A stretch of DNA of 64,000 bases from Anaerolinea sp. (GTDB taxonomy: Bacteria; Chloroflexota; Anaerolineae; Anaerolineales; Anaerolineaceae). Each line of letters starts with the position of its first letter. The stretch's first letter is position 1. The translations under genes were made by a program, and so were the position numbers. The notes under the pieces are model-generated. The model saw only the letters and a program-made list of their open reading frames with translations. It was not told where the DNA came from and did not search any database. Positions 33,313-42,315 of this stretch are shown piece after piece. The stretch lies in assembly GCA_029975055.1 (NCBI GenBank), contig JARKPU010000022.1, positions 248,001-312,000 on the forward strand, written 5' to 3'.

Positions 33313-33999
33313 TCAACGCTTGAGCAGCTCGCGGAAATACCCCGTCAGTTCGCGGAACACCTCTTGAACCGGTCGGTTCGCGTCGATCGTGCAAAAACCG
33401 TATTCCTCCGCCATCTGGTCGAACTGGGCCATCAACTGTGTCTGGTAATAACAGAAGCTGTCGTAGAGGTTATCGGCGTAGCCCATATCCATGCCGGCTT
33501 CCCAATAGTTGAAGCCGCGCCCGTTGGCCATGCGCGTCACCAGCGTATTCAGGTTGGCGCGCAGGTAATAGACCGCATCGGGCACGAGCGCAAAGCCGTA
33601 CACTTTGCGGGCCCACTCGGCGTCGCCGCCCCGCACCACGTCGCGGGCAATGATCGAGTAAAAATAGCGGTCCGAAAGCACGCAAAAACCCGCTTTGAGC
33701 GCCGGGATGATGTCGTTCTCCAGGCGGTCGGCGAAATCGGTGGCGTAGAAGAGGCTCATCGTCAGGCGCCCCAGGGTATGCCCGCTCTTGGCGGCATCCA
33801 GCCCGGGCTGGGTCAGCGCCGAGCGGCGCAGGCCGGTGTCGATGACGGCATAACCCTCGTCTTCCAGCCAGCGGCGCAGCAGGTTCATCTGCGTCGAACG
33901 CCCCACCCCGTCGGTGCCTTCCAGCACGATCAGCTTGCCCGGCATATCCTCCAGGTCACGGTAAGGCAGGCCCGCTCCGTAGAATTTTGCCTGTGTCAT
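33313..33999 (-). CDS. Thymidylate-kinase-like P-loop protein with Arg in the Walker A position
   Basis: The 228-residue protein follows the dTMP-kinase layout: P-loop LEGTDGVGRSTQ, where Arg replaces the usual Lys, then SDRYFYSIIARD for the DRY motif, and a lid-like stretch NGRGFNYWEAGMDMG. About 20 extra residues precede the P-loop. It is a paralogue of the next-upstream gene (shared YATDFADR, ARDVARG-like and YWEAGMD or YYEAGMD motifs). The Lys-to-Arg change may weaken ATP binding, so it could be a regulatory subunit of its neighbour. AAGGAG lies before the ATG. Confidence 0.78.
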   Translation of the reverse strand: MTQAKFYGAGLPYRDLEDMPGKLIVLEGTDGVGRSTQMNLLRRWLEDEGYAVIDTGLRRSALTQPGLDAAKSGHTLGRLTMSLFYATDFADRLENDIIPALKAGFCVLSDRYFYSIIARDVVRGGDAEWARKVYGFALVPDAVYYLRANLNTLVTRMANGRGFNYWEAGMDMGYADNLYDSFCYYQTQLMAQFDQMAEEYGFCTIDANRPVQEVFRELTGYFRELLKR

Positions 34000-34005
34000 G
34001 GCTTC

Positions 34006-34737
34006 TCACTCCTTGCCTTTCGATGCTTTGGCGGGTCGTTGCTTCTTTTTCTTCGCGGCAGTGAAGGGGTTAGGCAGGCCCTCCCAGCCGTGCAAAACAC
34101 GGCGCACGAGCATGCGGATCTGCTTCTGCTGTTCCTGGATGGGCAGCGTGCCGTCGATCACCGTCAGGCCGAACTCCTCGCTCATCCGGTCGTACTGCTC
34201 CATGATCAGTTTCTGGAAGATGCGGAAGCTCTCGACCTTGTCGTCCGAAAAGCCCTGATCCATGCCCGCTTCGTAATACTTGATCTTGGCGCGCGCCGAG
34301 AGGATGCGCCCGATCGCCACTTCCAGCGGCACGCGGAAGTAAAGCGCCAGGTCGGGTTGCGGGGCAAACGAATACAGGTTGCGCACCCAGCCGGGGTCCA
34401 CGCCGCGGGCCACGTCACGGGCAAAGGCCGTGAAGGCGTAGCGGTCTGCCAGCACCACCGCGCCCGCTTTGAGCATGGGCAGCATGTAATTCTCCCAGCG
34501 GTCGGCGAAATCGGTGGCCTGCAGCAGGCTGAAGCTGGTGGGGGTGAACATTTTCCCCTTCTTGCCCAGCCGGGTGGTCGATTTAACCAGTTCGGACGAG
34601 TTCCACTCGCTGAAATAAACCGTGCGGCCCTGGGCAGTCAGCCATTTGACCAGCAGGTCAATCTGGGTCGATTTACCGCTGCCGTCGATGCCCTCAACGA
34701 CGATCAGCTTTCCATGATATGTGTGTGGGCAAAGCAC
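34006..34737 (-). CDS. Thymidylate-kinase-like P-loop protein
   Basis: The 243-residue product has an intact P-loop (VEGIDGSGKSTQ), LADRYAFTAFARD, and a lid with the YYEAGMDQGF motif shared with its downstream paralogue. The tail is highly basic (AAKKKKQRPAKASKGKE), possibly for binding nucleic acid or polyphosphate. A GTG at 34737 is preceded by GAGGTGCAGC. True dTMP kinases have a conserved Arg-rich lid and shorter tails, so another substrate is possible. The gene stands between phoU and the paralogue in the phosphate block. Confidence 0.8.
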   Translation of the reverse strand: MLCPHTYHGKLIVVEGIDGSGKSTQIDLLVKWLTAQGRTVYFSEWNSSELVKSTTRLGKKGKMFTPTSFSLLQATDFADRWENYMLPMLKAGAVVLADRYAFTAFARDVARGVDPGWVRNLYSFAPQPDLALYFRVPLEVAIGRILSARAKIKYYEAGMDQGFSDDKVESFRIFQKLIMEQYDRMSEEFGLTVIDGTLPIQEQQKQIRMLVRRVLHGWEGLPNPFTAAKKKKQRPAKASKGKE

Positions 34738-34778
34738 GCTGCACCTCTTTTGCCGCGAGTTTGATTTTATGCATCAAT

Positions 34779-34784
34779 ATTATA
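34779..34784 (-). promoter_or_regulatory. -10 box upstream of the kinase-CHAD operon
   Basis: TATAAT on the minus strand (34784-34779) lies 41 bases before the GTG at 34737, giving a leader with a ribosome site. No -35 match is obvious. The gap 34738-34887 holds nothing else that I can identify. Confidence 0.45.
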
Positions 34785-34887
34785 GCATTCTGGGGGTACA
34801 ACGGCATCGCGCGGGCGCGGGGATCTTCCGGCCTTCTTTTCGGCGCAGGGTCAAAGCTCCATCGCCCTGCAGTCCCCTTAGCGCCGC

Positions 34888-35568
34888 CTATACGTTCGTC
34901 TCTTCGTTGTCGTCGGTGTCCATCTCATACAGCTCGCCCGTGGCGATGAACACCGTGCGCTCGCAGATGTTCGTCACCCGGTCGGCCGAGCGCTCCAGGT
35001 TGTGAGCCACCCAGATCAGCAAATTGGCCTGGTCGATAATCGCCGGGTTGGCAATCATCGAAGCCACAATGGAGTGGTAGGCCTGGTTGTAGAGCGCATC
35101 CACCTGGTCGTCTTCAAGAACGATCTGCCGCGCCAGGTTGGCGTCTTCATCCACAAAGGCCCCCAGGGCGCGGTGGAGCATCGCGCTGGATTTCTCGGCC
35201 ATCTGGCTGAACTCGCGGATGGGGATGGGCAGCTCGCTCTCGCCCAGCCGCACCACCACCTTGCAGATCCCCTTGGCATAGTCGCCGATGCGCTCCAGCT
35301 CGATGATCGTCTCGAGCACCGAGGCCAGCAGGCGCAGGTCGTGCGCCATAGGTTGCTGCGTGGCGATGAGGATGATGATGGCGTTTTCGAGGGCGTAGCG
35401 CTTCTCGTTGATGATCGGGTCGGCCGAGAAGATACGCCCGGCGGCGGCTACATCCCGGCGCTTCAGGGCATCCACCGCGTTGAGCAGGGCCTCTTCCACC
35501 ATGCTGCCCAGCAGCAGCACTTCATCCAGCAGCTGGCGAATCTGGCGGTCTAGCGTTGCACGAGGCAT
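34888..35568 (-). CDS. phoU: Phosphate-signalling protein PhoU
   Basis: The 226-residue all-helical protein has the duplicated PhoU three-helix bundle with metal-binding ExxxD motifs (LETIIELERIGDYAKGIC in the first half, VAHNLERSADRVTNICERT in the second). PhoU links the Pst transporter to the PhoR kinase and keeps the system off when phosphate is plentiful. It follows pstB by 19 bases, the usual order. Confidence 0.96.
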   Translation of the reverse strand: MPRATLDRQIRQLLDEVLLLGSMVEEALLNAVDALKRRDVAAAGRIFSADPIINEKRYALENAIIILIATQQPMAHDLRLLASVLETIIELERIGDYAKGICKVVVRLGESELPIPIREFSQMAEKSSAMLHRALGAFVDEDANLARQIVLEDDQVDALYNQAYHSIVASMIANPAIIDQANLLIWVAHNLERSADRVTNICERTVFIATGELYEMDTDDNEETNV

Positions 35569-35587
35569 GAGATCCCTTCTTTCCGGC

Positions 35588-36370
35588 CTAGCCGAACCTG
35601 CCGGTGATGTAGTCTTCGGTGCGTTGGTCGCGCGGCGTGGTGAAGATTTGGTTCGTCTCTCCGTATTCTACCATGATCCCCGCCCGGTCTTCGTCCATTG
35701 TGAAGAACGCGGTGTAATCGGAGGCGCGTGCCGCCTGCTGCATATTGTGGGTGACGATGATGATGGTGTAATTGCGCGAAAGCTCGCGCATCAATTCCTC
35801 GATCTTCAGCGTGGCAATCGGGTCGAGCGCCGAGCACGGCTCATCCATCAAGATGATCTCCGGCTTCACCGCCAGCGCCCTGGCAATGCACAGGCGCTGC
35901 TGCTGCCCGCCCGAAAGCGAAAGGCCGCTCTTTTTCAGGTCGTCTTTCACCTCGTCCCACAGGGCCGCGGCGCGCAGCGTCTCTTCCACCAGGTCGTCCA
36001 GGCTGCCCTTGTAGCCGTTGATGCGCGCTCCCCAGGCCACGTTCTCATAAATACTCTTGGGGAATGGATTGGGCTTCTGGAACACCATCCCGATGCGCTG
36101 GCGCACCTGCACCGCGTCAATTTCGGGATCGTAGATGTTCTGCCCGTGGAAGAGAATCTGCCCATCCATGTGGAAGGAGGGCACGAAGTCATTCATGCGG
36201 TTGAAAGACCGCAGCACGGTGCTCTTCCCGCAGCCCGAAGGCCCGATGATGGCGGTGATCTTCTGCGGCACAATCTGCATCGAGACCTCTTTCACGGCGC
36301 GGAATCCGCCGTAATACAGGTGCACGTTTTGGGTCTCGATAGCGAAATGGTTATTGGTCGGTAACGTCAT
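35588..36370 (-). CDS. pstB: Phosphate ABC transporter ATP-binding protein PstB
   Basis: The 260-residue ATPase has Walker A ([19 protein letters not shown]), the Q-loop ([15 protein letters not shown]), signature [15 protein letters not shown], Walker B ([14 protein letters not shown]) and switch His ([13 protein letters not shown]); the FNRMND and NPFPKSI stretches are specific for PstB. ATG 36370 gives an ATGA overlap with pstA and the usual length, so the 43-residue longer form was rejected. Confidence 0.98.
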   Translation of the reverse strand: MTLPTNNHFAIETQNVHLYYGGFRAVKEVSMQIVPQKITAIIGPSGCGKSTVLRSFNRMNDFVPSFHMDGQILFHGQNIYDPEIDAVQVRQRIGMVFQKPNPFPKSIYENVAWGARINGYKGSLDDLVEETLRAAALWDEVKDDLKKSGLSLSGGQQQRLCIARALAVKPEIILMDEPCSALDPIATLKIEELMRELSRNYTIIIVTHNMQQAARASDYTAFFTMDEDRAGIMVEYGETNQIFTTPRDQRTEDYITGRFG

Positions 36371-37599
36371 GTGGTTCGCCTGCTCAAACGGTTGCGCAAA
36401 AGGATGGCGACGGAGTTCAGGCTGAGCAGTAGAATCACCAGCACCAGGATCGCTGCCGCGGCAATGTTGCGAAACTCGGCCTGAGGTCGCGTAGTCCAAT
36501 TATAAATCTGGATCGGCAGCGCAGTGAAAAAAGCAAAGGGCCCATTCGGGTCTTTGTTGATCAAACTGGAAGCCCCCACCAGGATCAGCGGAGCCGTCTC
36601 GCCGATGGCGCGCGAAACGGCGAGAATCGTGCCGGTCAGTATGCCGGGGAAGGCATACGGCAAAACATGATGCCAGATCGTCTGCCACTGCGTGGCCCCC
36701 AGCCCGTAACTGGCCTGGCGCAGCGAGTTGGGCACCGCGCGGATCGCCTCCTGCGCGTTGATGATCAAGATCGGCAGGATCAAAAGCGCCATCGTCAGGC
36801 CTGCCGAGAGGATCGTGCGCCCGTTTCCGCCTCCAGCGCCAAAGGCTTCGCCGCTGGTGAAGCGCCCCAGCGTGCGCACGAAGATCGCCAGCCCCAAAAT
36901 GCCATACACAATCGAGGGCACCCCTGCCAGGTTATCGATGTTCGTCTGGATAATGCGGTTGATCCGGTTGGACGAAGACGCATATTCTTCCAGGTAAACG
37001 GCCGCACCTACCCCCACCGGGAAGGCCACCAGGATGGTGATGGCGATGATCCACAGCGAGCCGAACAGCGCGGTGCGCACCCCGGCGTTTTCCGGCGTGG
37101 CCGACATGCTGTTCTGGATAAAAGCCGGGGTCAGCCAGGCCTTGAACTCCAGGCGCGCGCCGGGGTATTTTACCGCCGCCTCGGCCTCAATTCTCCCGCG
37201 CTGGAAGAGCGACTCGAACAGATAGTAGCTCTGCTCGACGGTCGGCTTCACGATCTCATCCGTCACAAGGCCCAGCAGTTCTGCAGGAGTCTGAGTTTCC
37301 AGCCTGCCCTGCTCGCGCTCGATGGCCCGCAGGCGCGCCGGGCGCAGGTTCTCGCGCAGCACCTGGGCCAGTTCGGCGCCGCTCAACTGCTCAAGCGGCC
37401 GGTCCGCAAGCGTGGACGGGTTCACCGCGTCTTCCACCACCACCAGCCCAAAGGCCCGGTCGGCCACGCTGACGAGCAGCACCGCCAGGGCCACCAGCCC
37501 GATGATGGTGGCGAAGAAGAACAGCGCCTGCCAGACGGACCCTCTCGCCCTTCTGCGGCGCAGGTCGTTGGCATCGGCTGTAAAAAGATTGGCCCTCAT
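36367..37599 (-). CDS. pstA: Phosphate ABC transporter permease PstA with long N-terminal extension
   Basis: The 410-residue permease has the usual six-helix core at about residues 170-410, with the EAA-like loop [20 protein letters not shown] and [18 protein letters not shown] at the C terminus. The first 165 residues hold one membrane helix followed by a mostly polar stretch of about 100 residues ([21 protein letters not shown], partly quoted), which is outside the core and makes the protein roughly 110 residues longer than the well-known enterobacterial form. It is coupled to pstC by ATGA. Confidence 0.94.
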   Translation of the reverse strand: MRANLFTADANDLRRRRARGSVWQALFFFATIIGLVALAVLLVSVADRAFGLVVVEDAVNPSTLADRPLEQLSGAELAQVLRENLRPARLRAIEREQGRLETQTPAELLGLVTDEIVKPTVEQSYYLFESLFQRGRIEAEAAVKYPGARLEFKAWLTPAFIQNSMSATPENAGVRTALFGSLWIIAITILVAFPVGVGAAVYLEEYASSSNRINRIIQTNIDNLAGVPSIVYGILGLAIFVRTLGRFTSGEAFGAGGGNGRTILSAGLTMALLILPILIINAQEAIRAVPNSLRQASYGLGATQWQTIWHHVLPYAFPGILTGTILAVSRAIGETAPLILVGASSLINKDPNGPFAFFTALPIQIYNWTTRPQAEFRNIAAAAILVLVILLLSLNSVAILLRNRLSRRTT

Positions 37600-38558
37600 T
37601 CATACACCTCGCGGAAGCGCGCCGCCAGCCTGCGGCTGAGGATGTTCAACGCCAGGGTGGCGCCAAACAACAGCAGGCCGATGGCAAAAATGCTGTTGTA
37701 GTCGGGCGTGTCGTAGGCCACGTCTCCGCCGGAGATGCGCGCAATATAGCCGGTCATCGTCTCGGCCGCGTCGAAGGGGTTGAAGGTGAAGTTCGGCCCC
37801 GAGCCGGCCGCAATGGCAACGATCATCGTCTCGCCCACCGCGCGCGAAATGCCGAGGATGAACGCCGCGATGATCCCAGAGAGCGCCGCAGGCACCACCA
37901 CCTGCACGGCCGTCTCGAGGCGGGTTGCGCCCAGCCCGTAGGCGGCCTCGCGCAGCGAGCGCGGCACCGCGTTGAGCGCGTCTTCGCTCATCGAGCACAC
38001 CAGCGGGAGGATCATGATGCCCATCACCAACCCGGCCGAAGCCGTGTTGTAAATGTTCACCCGCCCCTCCCCGAACACGGCCCGCAGGATGGGCGTCATG
38101 GTCGTCAGGGCAAAGTAGCCATACACCACGGTCGGCACGCCGGCCAGCACCTCCAGGATGGGCTTGAGGGTAGCCCGCGCGCGCGGGCTGGCATATTCGC
38201 TCAGGTAAATGGCGGCCCCCAGCCCCAACGGCAGCGAGACGAGCATGGCGATGAACGTCGTCATCAGCGTGGCGCTCACCAGCGGTAGCACACCGAACTT
38301 GCCCACCGTCGGCTGCCACTCCGTGCCGGTGAGGAAGCCGAGCAAAGTCACCTTGGGCATCTGGAAGAAGAGCAGCGATTCCTTGCCCAGCTCGAAGACG
38401 ATCCCCAGCGTGGTGAGGATCGAAACAGCCCCGCAAAAAAACAAAAACCCCCGGATCAGGGCTTCGCCAATGCGCGGGCGCTTGCGCAGCCTGCGCAGCA
38501 GGGGCGCGTCGCTCGCGGCGGCCCTTCCAATTGGAGTTGTGATCATCTCGTTTTGCAT
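37596..38558 (-). CDS. pstC: Phosphate ABC transporter permease PstC
   Basis: The 320-residue permease has six membrane helices and the PstC-type EAA loop ([21 protein letters not shown]), the [12 protein letters not shown] motif, and [18 protein letters not shown], all typical. It forms the channel with PstA. The ATG at 38558 has no clear ribosome site; an in-frame ATG five codons on is possible. A 15-base hairpin lies between this gene and pstS, which often lowers pstCAB expression relative to pstS. Confidence 0.96.
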   Translation of the reverse strand: MQNEMITTPIGRAAASDAPLLRRLRKRPRIGEALIRGFLFFCGAVSILTTLGIVFELGKESLLFFQMPKVTLLGFLTGTEWQPTVGKFGVLPLVSATLMTTFIAMLVSLPLGLGAAIYLSEYASPRARATLKPILEVLAGVPTVVYGYFALTTMTPILRAVFGEGRVNIYNTASAGLVMGIMILPLVCSMSEDALNAVPRSLREAAYGLGATRLETAVQVVVPAALSGIIAAFILGISRAVGETMIVAIAAGSGPNFTFNPFDAAETMTGYIARISGGDVAYDTPDYNSIFAIGLLLFGATLALNILSRRLAARFREVYE

Positions 38559-38584
38559 GTTATTTAAAAACCACCCTCACCCCG

Positions 38585-38617
38585 CCCTCCCTCAAAACAG
38601 TCTGTTTTGGGGGAGGG
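38585..38617 (-). terminator. Hairpin between pstS and pstC
   Basis: Bases 38585-38599 pair with 38603-38617 over 15 bases with one G-U pair (CCCTCCC...CAAAACA and TGTTTTG...GAGGG) and a three-base loop. There is no T tract, so it more likely stabilises the pstS message or attenuates the operon. The flanks (CCACCCTCACCCCGCC) resemble the CCCTCTCCC repeat family. Confidence 0.5.
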
Positions 38618-38636
38618 AATGGGATGGGGGGGGGTT

Positions 38637-39704
38637 CTATTTCATCGCCGCGTCGAGGGCTGCCAGCCCTTCATCCAGCCTGGCCTGGCTGGCGGGGAAG
38701 TACCCCACCTTTTCGATCAGGCTGTTGACGTTTTCGATGTAGTAGCGGATGAACGCGCCCACCTGCGGCTTGGCTTTGATGATCCCCGCATCGCTGTAGA
38801 TGAACAACGGGCGCGAGAGCACGTAGGAGGCGTCTTCTGCGGTCTGCTCGGAGGGCGTGATGCCGTCCACCGAAATCACCTTCATCCGGTCGGCCTGCTC
38901 TTTATAGTAGGCAAAGCCGAAGTAACCGATGGCGTACTTGTTACCTTCCACGCCCTGCACGAGCACGTTATCGTCTTCCGAGAGGTTCAGGTTCTTCGCG
39001 TCCAGGGCCAGCTTCTTGGCGTCATCCAGGTTCGCGATCTGATTGGGCTTCTGGAGGACCGTCTCGACGAAGAAGTCGAAGGTGCCGCTGTCGGTGCCGG
39101 GGGTGTAGCGCAGAATCGGCTCGGCAGGCCAGGAGGGGTCTACATCGGACCACTTCTCCGCGGAGGTGAAGATCTTGCCAAGCTGGTCGAGCGTCACGTT
39201 GGTGAGGAAGTCGTTCTGCTTGTTGACCACCACGGCGATCGCATCCAGCCCGACGAGGAAGCCGATGGGCGTGCGGGCCGGCGAGAGCTTGCCGCAGTTC
39301 TCGACCTCCGAGTCCTTGATGGGGCGCGAGGCGTTGGCGATATCCGTCTCTCCGGTCTTGCAGAAGCGCTCGAAGCCCGCCCCCGAACCGATGATATCGT
39401 TCTTCACCTGCCCGGTGAAGCCGTCGGCCACAAACTGCTCGATCACGGCTTCGGTGAGCGGCCCCACGGTGGACGAACCGGCGGTGTAAATATCGCCCGT
39501 CACGGCGGCGGGGTCGTACGGGTCGAGGGTGGGTTCCACGGACGGCTGAGTGGCGGTCGCTTCGGCCGCTGCAGGCTGCGTGGAGGTTGATTCTGCCGCA
39601 GCCGTCGTCGGCATGGCAGTGGGTGCGGCAGCAGGGGCGCAGGCGGCGAGCAGCATACTCAGCACCGCCAGGGCGCCCAGCGCGGTAAAGCTCTTCCGGC
39701 GCAT
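38637..39704 (-). CDS. pstS: Phosphate-binding lipoprotein PstS
   Basis: The 355-residue protein has a lipoprotein signal (LSMLLAAC, Cys at residue 22), a Thr/Ala/Pro-rich linker, and a PBP-like domain with phosphate-binding motifs GSSTVGPLTE, GSGAGFERFC and ANASRPIKDSE, and TPGTDSGTFDFF. It captures phosphate outside the membrane and delivers it to PstCAB. ATG 39704 was chosen because AAGGAGA precedes it; an ATG at 39737 lacks one. Four 11-base repeats lie upstream. Confidence 0.96.
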   Translation of the reverse strand: MRRKSFTALGALAVLSMLLAACAPAAAPTAMPTTAAAESTSTQPAAAEATATQPSVEPTLDPYDPAAVTGDIYTAGSSTVGPLTEAVIEQFVADGFTGQVKNDIIGSGAGFERFCKTGETDIANASRPIKDSEVENCGKLSPARTPIGFLVGLDAIAVVVNKQNDFLTNVTLDQLGKIFTSAEKWSDVDPSWPAEPILRYTPGTDSGTFDFFVETVLQKPNQIANLDDAKKLALDAKNLNLSEDDNVLVQGVEGNKYAIGYFGFAYYKEQADRMKVISVDGITPSEQTAEDASYVLSRPLFIYSDAGIIKAKPQVGAFIRYYIENVNSLIEKVGYFPASQARLDEGLAALDAAMK

Positions 39705-39743
39705 AGAATTCTTCTCCTTGAAGTTGATTGGTTTCATAGCGCC

Positions 39744-39798
39744 AGTGTAACCCGCGCAATTTAACGCCCCGCGAAGGTCACGTTAACAGTGCATGAAC
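39744..39798 (-). promoter_or_regulatory. Candidate Pho box array upstream of pstS
   Basis: Reading the minus strand, GTTCATGCACT (39798-39788), GTTAACGTGAC, CTTCGCGGGGC and GTTAAATTGCG (to 39755) follow each other at an exact 11-base period, then CGGGTTACACT with a TACACT -10 box (39749-39744). OmpR/PhoB-type regulators bind 11-base tandem repeats next to a -10 box, and phoB- and phoR-like genes lie directly upstream. The third unit is poorly conserved. Confidence 0.55.
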
Positions 39799-39855
39799 GG
39801 GTATTTATTTTCTTGTAAACCCGGAAATTTCGCCGGAGAGAAAGCCTGGGCGCCC

Positions 39856-41595
39856 CTATGCCACCGGCAGGGTGAAGTAAAACCGGCTGCCCTTCTCCGG
39901 CTCGCTCTCGGCCCAGATGCGCCCGCCGTGCGCCTCCACCAGGTGGCGCGCGATCGAAAGCCCCAGCCCCGTCCCGCCGCCCGAGCGCGAACGGTCGGCT
40001 TTATAGAAGCGCTCGAAGATGCGCGGCAGGTCTTCGGGGGCAATCCCCACGCCCGTGTCGCGCACGCCGATCACCACTTCCCTCTCGCGCGGCTCGGCCG
40101 AAACGACAATCTCCCCGCCGGGGCGGGTGAACTTGACCGCGTTGTGCAGCAGGTTCACCAGCACCTGCTGGATGCGCTCCGGGTCGGCTTTCACCTCCGG
40201 CAGATCCGCGGCGCATTCCATCCGCAGGCTCAGACCGGCGCGTTCGGCCTGCAGGGCCATGCGCTCCACGGCGCGCTCGAGGAACACGCACGGGTTCACG
40301 CTCAGGCGTTCCAACGGCGCGCGGCCCGATTCGATGCGTGAAAGCTCGAGCAGCTCGTGCACCAGCTGGGTCATGTTGTCAATTTCCGTCTCCATCTGCT
40401 TGAGGAAGCGCCGCGCCGCGGGCGGGTCTTCCAACGCGCCCTCGCTCAGCGTTTCGGCCAGGGCCTTCACCGAGGCCAGCGGGGTGCGCAGGTCGTGCGA
40501 GACGTTACTGATGAAGTCGCGGCGCACCGTTTCGAGCTTGCGCAGGCGCGTCAAATCCTGGAAGACCAGCAGCACCGCCCCTTCCATCGTATCGCCCAAC
40601 GGCGAGGCAAACGCCTGGAGGAACAGCCGCTCGGCGGCCAGCTCCAGCGAGAGCGTCTGCTGCTCGCCGGTTTCCTGGCACTTGCGCCACAGCTCCACCA
40701 CCTGGTGCTGCCGGACAACCTCGGCCAGCGACTTTCCCAGCGCGCCCGCCGGGGCGTTGAACATGCGCGCGGCCGCCGGGTTGATGCGCTGGACAACCCC
40801 CTGCAGGTCGGCGATGATGATGCCGTCGGTCATATTCGCCAGGACGGCCTCCAGTTTGCCGCGTTCGGCGTGCAGCTCCGAGATCTGCAAGCGCAGCTCC
40901 TGCGACATGCTGACGAAGGTGGCCTGCAGCCGGCTGAGTTCGTCCCTCGCCCCCTGGCCTTCCAGCGCGGGCGCGTAGGTGCTCGCCGCCCGCGAAAGGC
41001 TGTTCAACGGCCGCAGGGTAGAGCGCGTGATCAGCAGCGCGAGTAAAATCCCCAGCCCGGCCGCCGCGAGCGCGGCCACCAGCACCGAGGTGTACAGGTG
41101 ACCCAGGTTGCTCTGAATTTCGGTCAACGGCGCCGCCAGGCGCACCACCGCCACCACCTCGCCCTGGTCGCTGAGCGGCACCGCCGCATACAGCAGGTCG
41201 GTTTTGAGCGTGTCGCTGTGGCGAATTTCGGTGGCCTCCTTATTCAACAGGGCCTGCTGCACCTCAGGGCGGCTGAAATGGTTTTCCATCTCGCTCAGGG
41301 GCTTTTCGGATTCACCCACCACGCGCCCGTCAGCCAGCACAATCGTCACCCGCGCCGAAAGCAGCCCGGCATCGCGCACAGCCAGCGCATTGATCTGCGG
41401 GTCGGTCGGGTTGGCCAGGAGAAGCGGTGCGATCTCGTTGCGCACCAGGTGGGCTTCAGAGAGTAAACTCGCCTCGGTGCGTTCCAGGTAGGTGCTGCGC
41501 AAGAAGCGCGTCAGGTAAAGAGTCAACCCCGCGAGCACCGCCACAAGGAGCAGGATGAAGGGCAGGAGAATTCGCCAGAGAATAGTGGTGCGCAT
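39856..41595 (-). CDS. phoR: Phosphate-regulon-type sensor histidine kinase
   Basis: The 579-residue kinase has an N-terminal membrane helix (residues 8-30), an extracytoplasmic domain to about 165, a second helix, a HAMP segment ([17 protein letters not shown]), a PAS domain ([17 protein letters not shown]), the phospho-accepting H box ([17 protein letters not shown]) and ATPase boxes N, G1 and G2 ([42 protein letters not shown]). It lies three bases from the response-regulator gene and directly upstream of pst. PhoR-type naming rests on this context and the domain order. Confidence 0.9.
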   Translation of the reverse strand: MRTTILWRILLPFILLLVAVLAGLTLYLTRFLRSTYLERTEASLLSEAHLVRNEIAPLLLANPTDPQINALAVRDAGLLSARVTIVLADGRVVGESEKPLSEMENHFSRPEVQQALLNKEATEIRHSDTLKTDLLYAAVPLSDQGEVVAVVRLAAPLTEIQSNLGHLYTSVLVAALAAAGLGILLALLITRSTLRPLNSLSRAASTYAPALEGQGARDELSRLQATFVSMSQELRLQISELHAERGKLEAVLANMTDGIIIADLQGVVQRINPAAARMFNAPAGALGKSLAEVVRQHQVVELWRKCQETGEQQTLSLELAAERLFLQAFASPLGDTMEGAVLLVFQDLTRLRKLETVRRDFISNVSHDLRTPLASVKALAETLSEGALEDPPAARRFLKQMETEIDNMTQLVHELLELSRIESGRAPLERLSVNPCVFLERAVERMALQAERAGLSLRMECAADLPEVKADPERIQQVLVNLLHNAVKFTRPGGEIVVSAEPREREVVIGVRDTGVGIAPEDLPRIFERFYKADRSRSGGGTGLGLSIARHLVEAHGGRIWAESEPEKGSRFYFTLPVA

Positions 41596-41598
41596 GGT

Positions 41599-42315
41599 TT
41601 AGCCCTCGAAGCGGTAACCGGCCCCGCGCAGCGTGACGATCCGCACGGGATGCGATGGATCGGCCTCGATCTTCTCGCGCAGCCAGCGCATGTGCACGTC
41701 CACCGTGCGGCTGTCGCCGAAGAAGTTCCAGCCCCACACCTGCTGGAGGATGGCCTCGCGGGTGAGCACCTGGCCTTTGTGCCGCGCGATGTACACCAGC
41801 AGCTCAAACTCCTTCGGCTTGAGCGCCAGCACCTTACCTTCCAGCGAGACCTCACGGCGCAGGGTGTCGATCTTCAAATTGCCAAAGACCATCTGCGCCG
41901 CGGGGGCTTCTTCGGCGGCCTGCGCGCCTGTCTGCACTTCTTCGCGGATCATCCGCACCCGCCTCAGCATGGCCTTCACGCGCGCCAGCAGCTCGCGCAT
42001 CGAGAACGGCTTGGTCATGTAATCGTCCGCGCCCACTTCCAGCCCCACCACGCGGTCGATCTCATCGTCGCGCGCGGTGAGCATCAGCACCGGCGTGTTC
42101 ATATCCTGACGCAAAATGCGCGTCAATTCAAAACCGTCGATGCCCGGCAGCATCACATCCAGCACGATCAAATCCGGCTTGAACGTGCGCACCGATTCCA
42201 AAGCCGAGGGTCCGTCTGCCGAAGTTTCCACCTCGTAACCCTGGCGGCGCAGGTTGTACGCCAGGGTCTCCTGCAAGGCTTGTTCGTCATCCACCACCAG
42301 GATCTTCTCAGCCAT
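41599..42315 (-). CDS. phoB: OmpR-family response regulator, PhoB/PhoP type
   Basis: The 238-residue regulator has a receiver domain with intact acidic residues ([17 protein letters not shown] with the phosphorylated Asp, [19 protein letters not shown]) and a C-terminal winged helix ([36 protein letters not shown]). It should activate pst genes when phosphate is scarce. ATG 42315, with GAGGTGAGC, was used rather than an ATG two codons upstream; it overlaps the preceding glycosyltransferase gene by eight bases. Confidence 0.92.
   Translation of the reverse strand: MAEKILVVDDEQALQETLAYNLRRQGYEVETSADGPSALESVRTFKPDLIVLDVMLPGIDGFELTRILRQDMNTPVLMLTARDDEIDRVVGLEVGADDYMTKPFSMRELLARVKAMLRRVRMIREEVQTGAQAAEEAPAAQMVFGNLKIDTLRREVSLEGKVLALKPKEFELLVYIARHKGQVLTREAILQQVWGWNFFGDSRTVDVHMRWLREKIEADPSHPVRIVTLRGAGYRFEG

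Noticed and set aside
36371..36499. Longer pstB form
   Set aside because: It would add 43 residues overlapping pstA and unlike any PstB; the ATGA at 36367 fits coupling.
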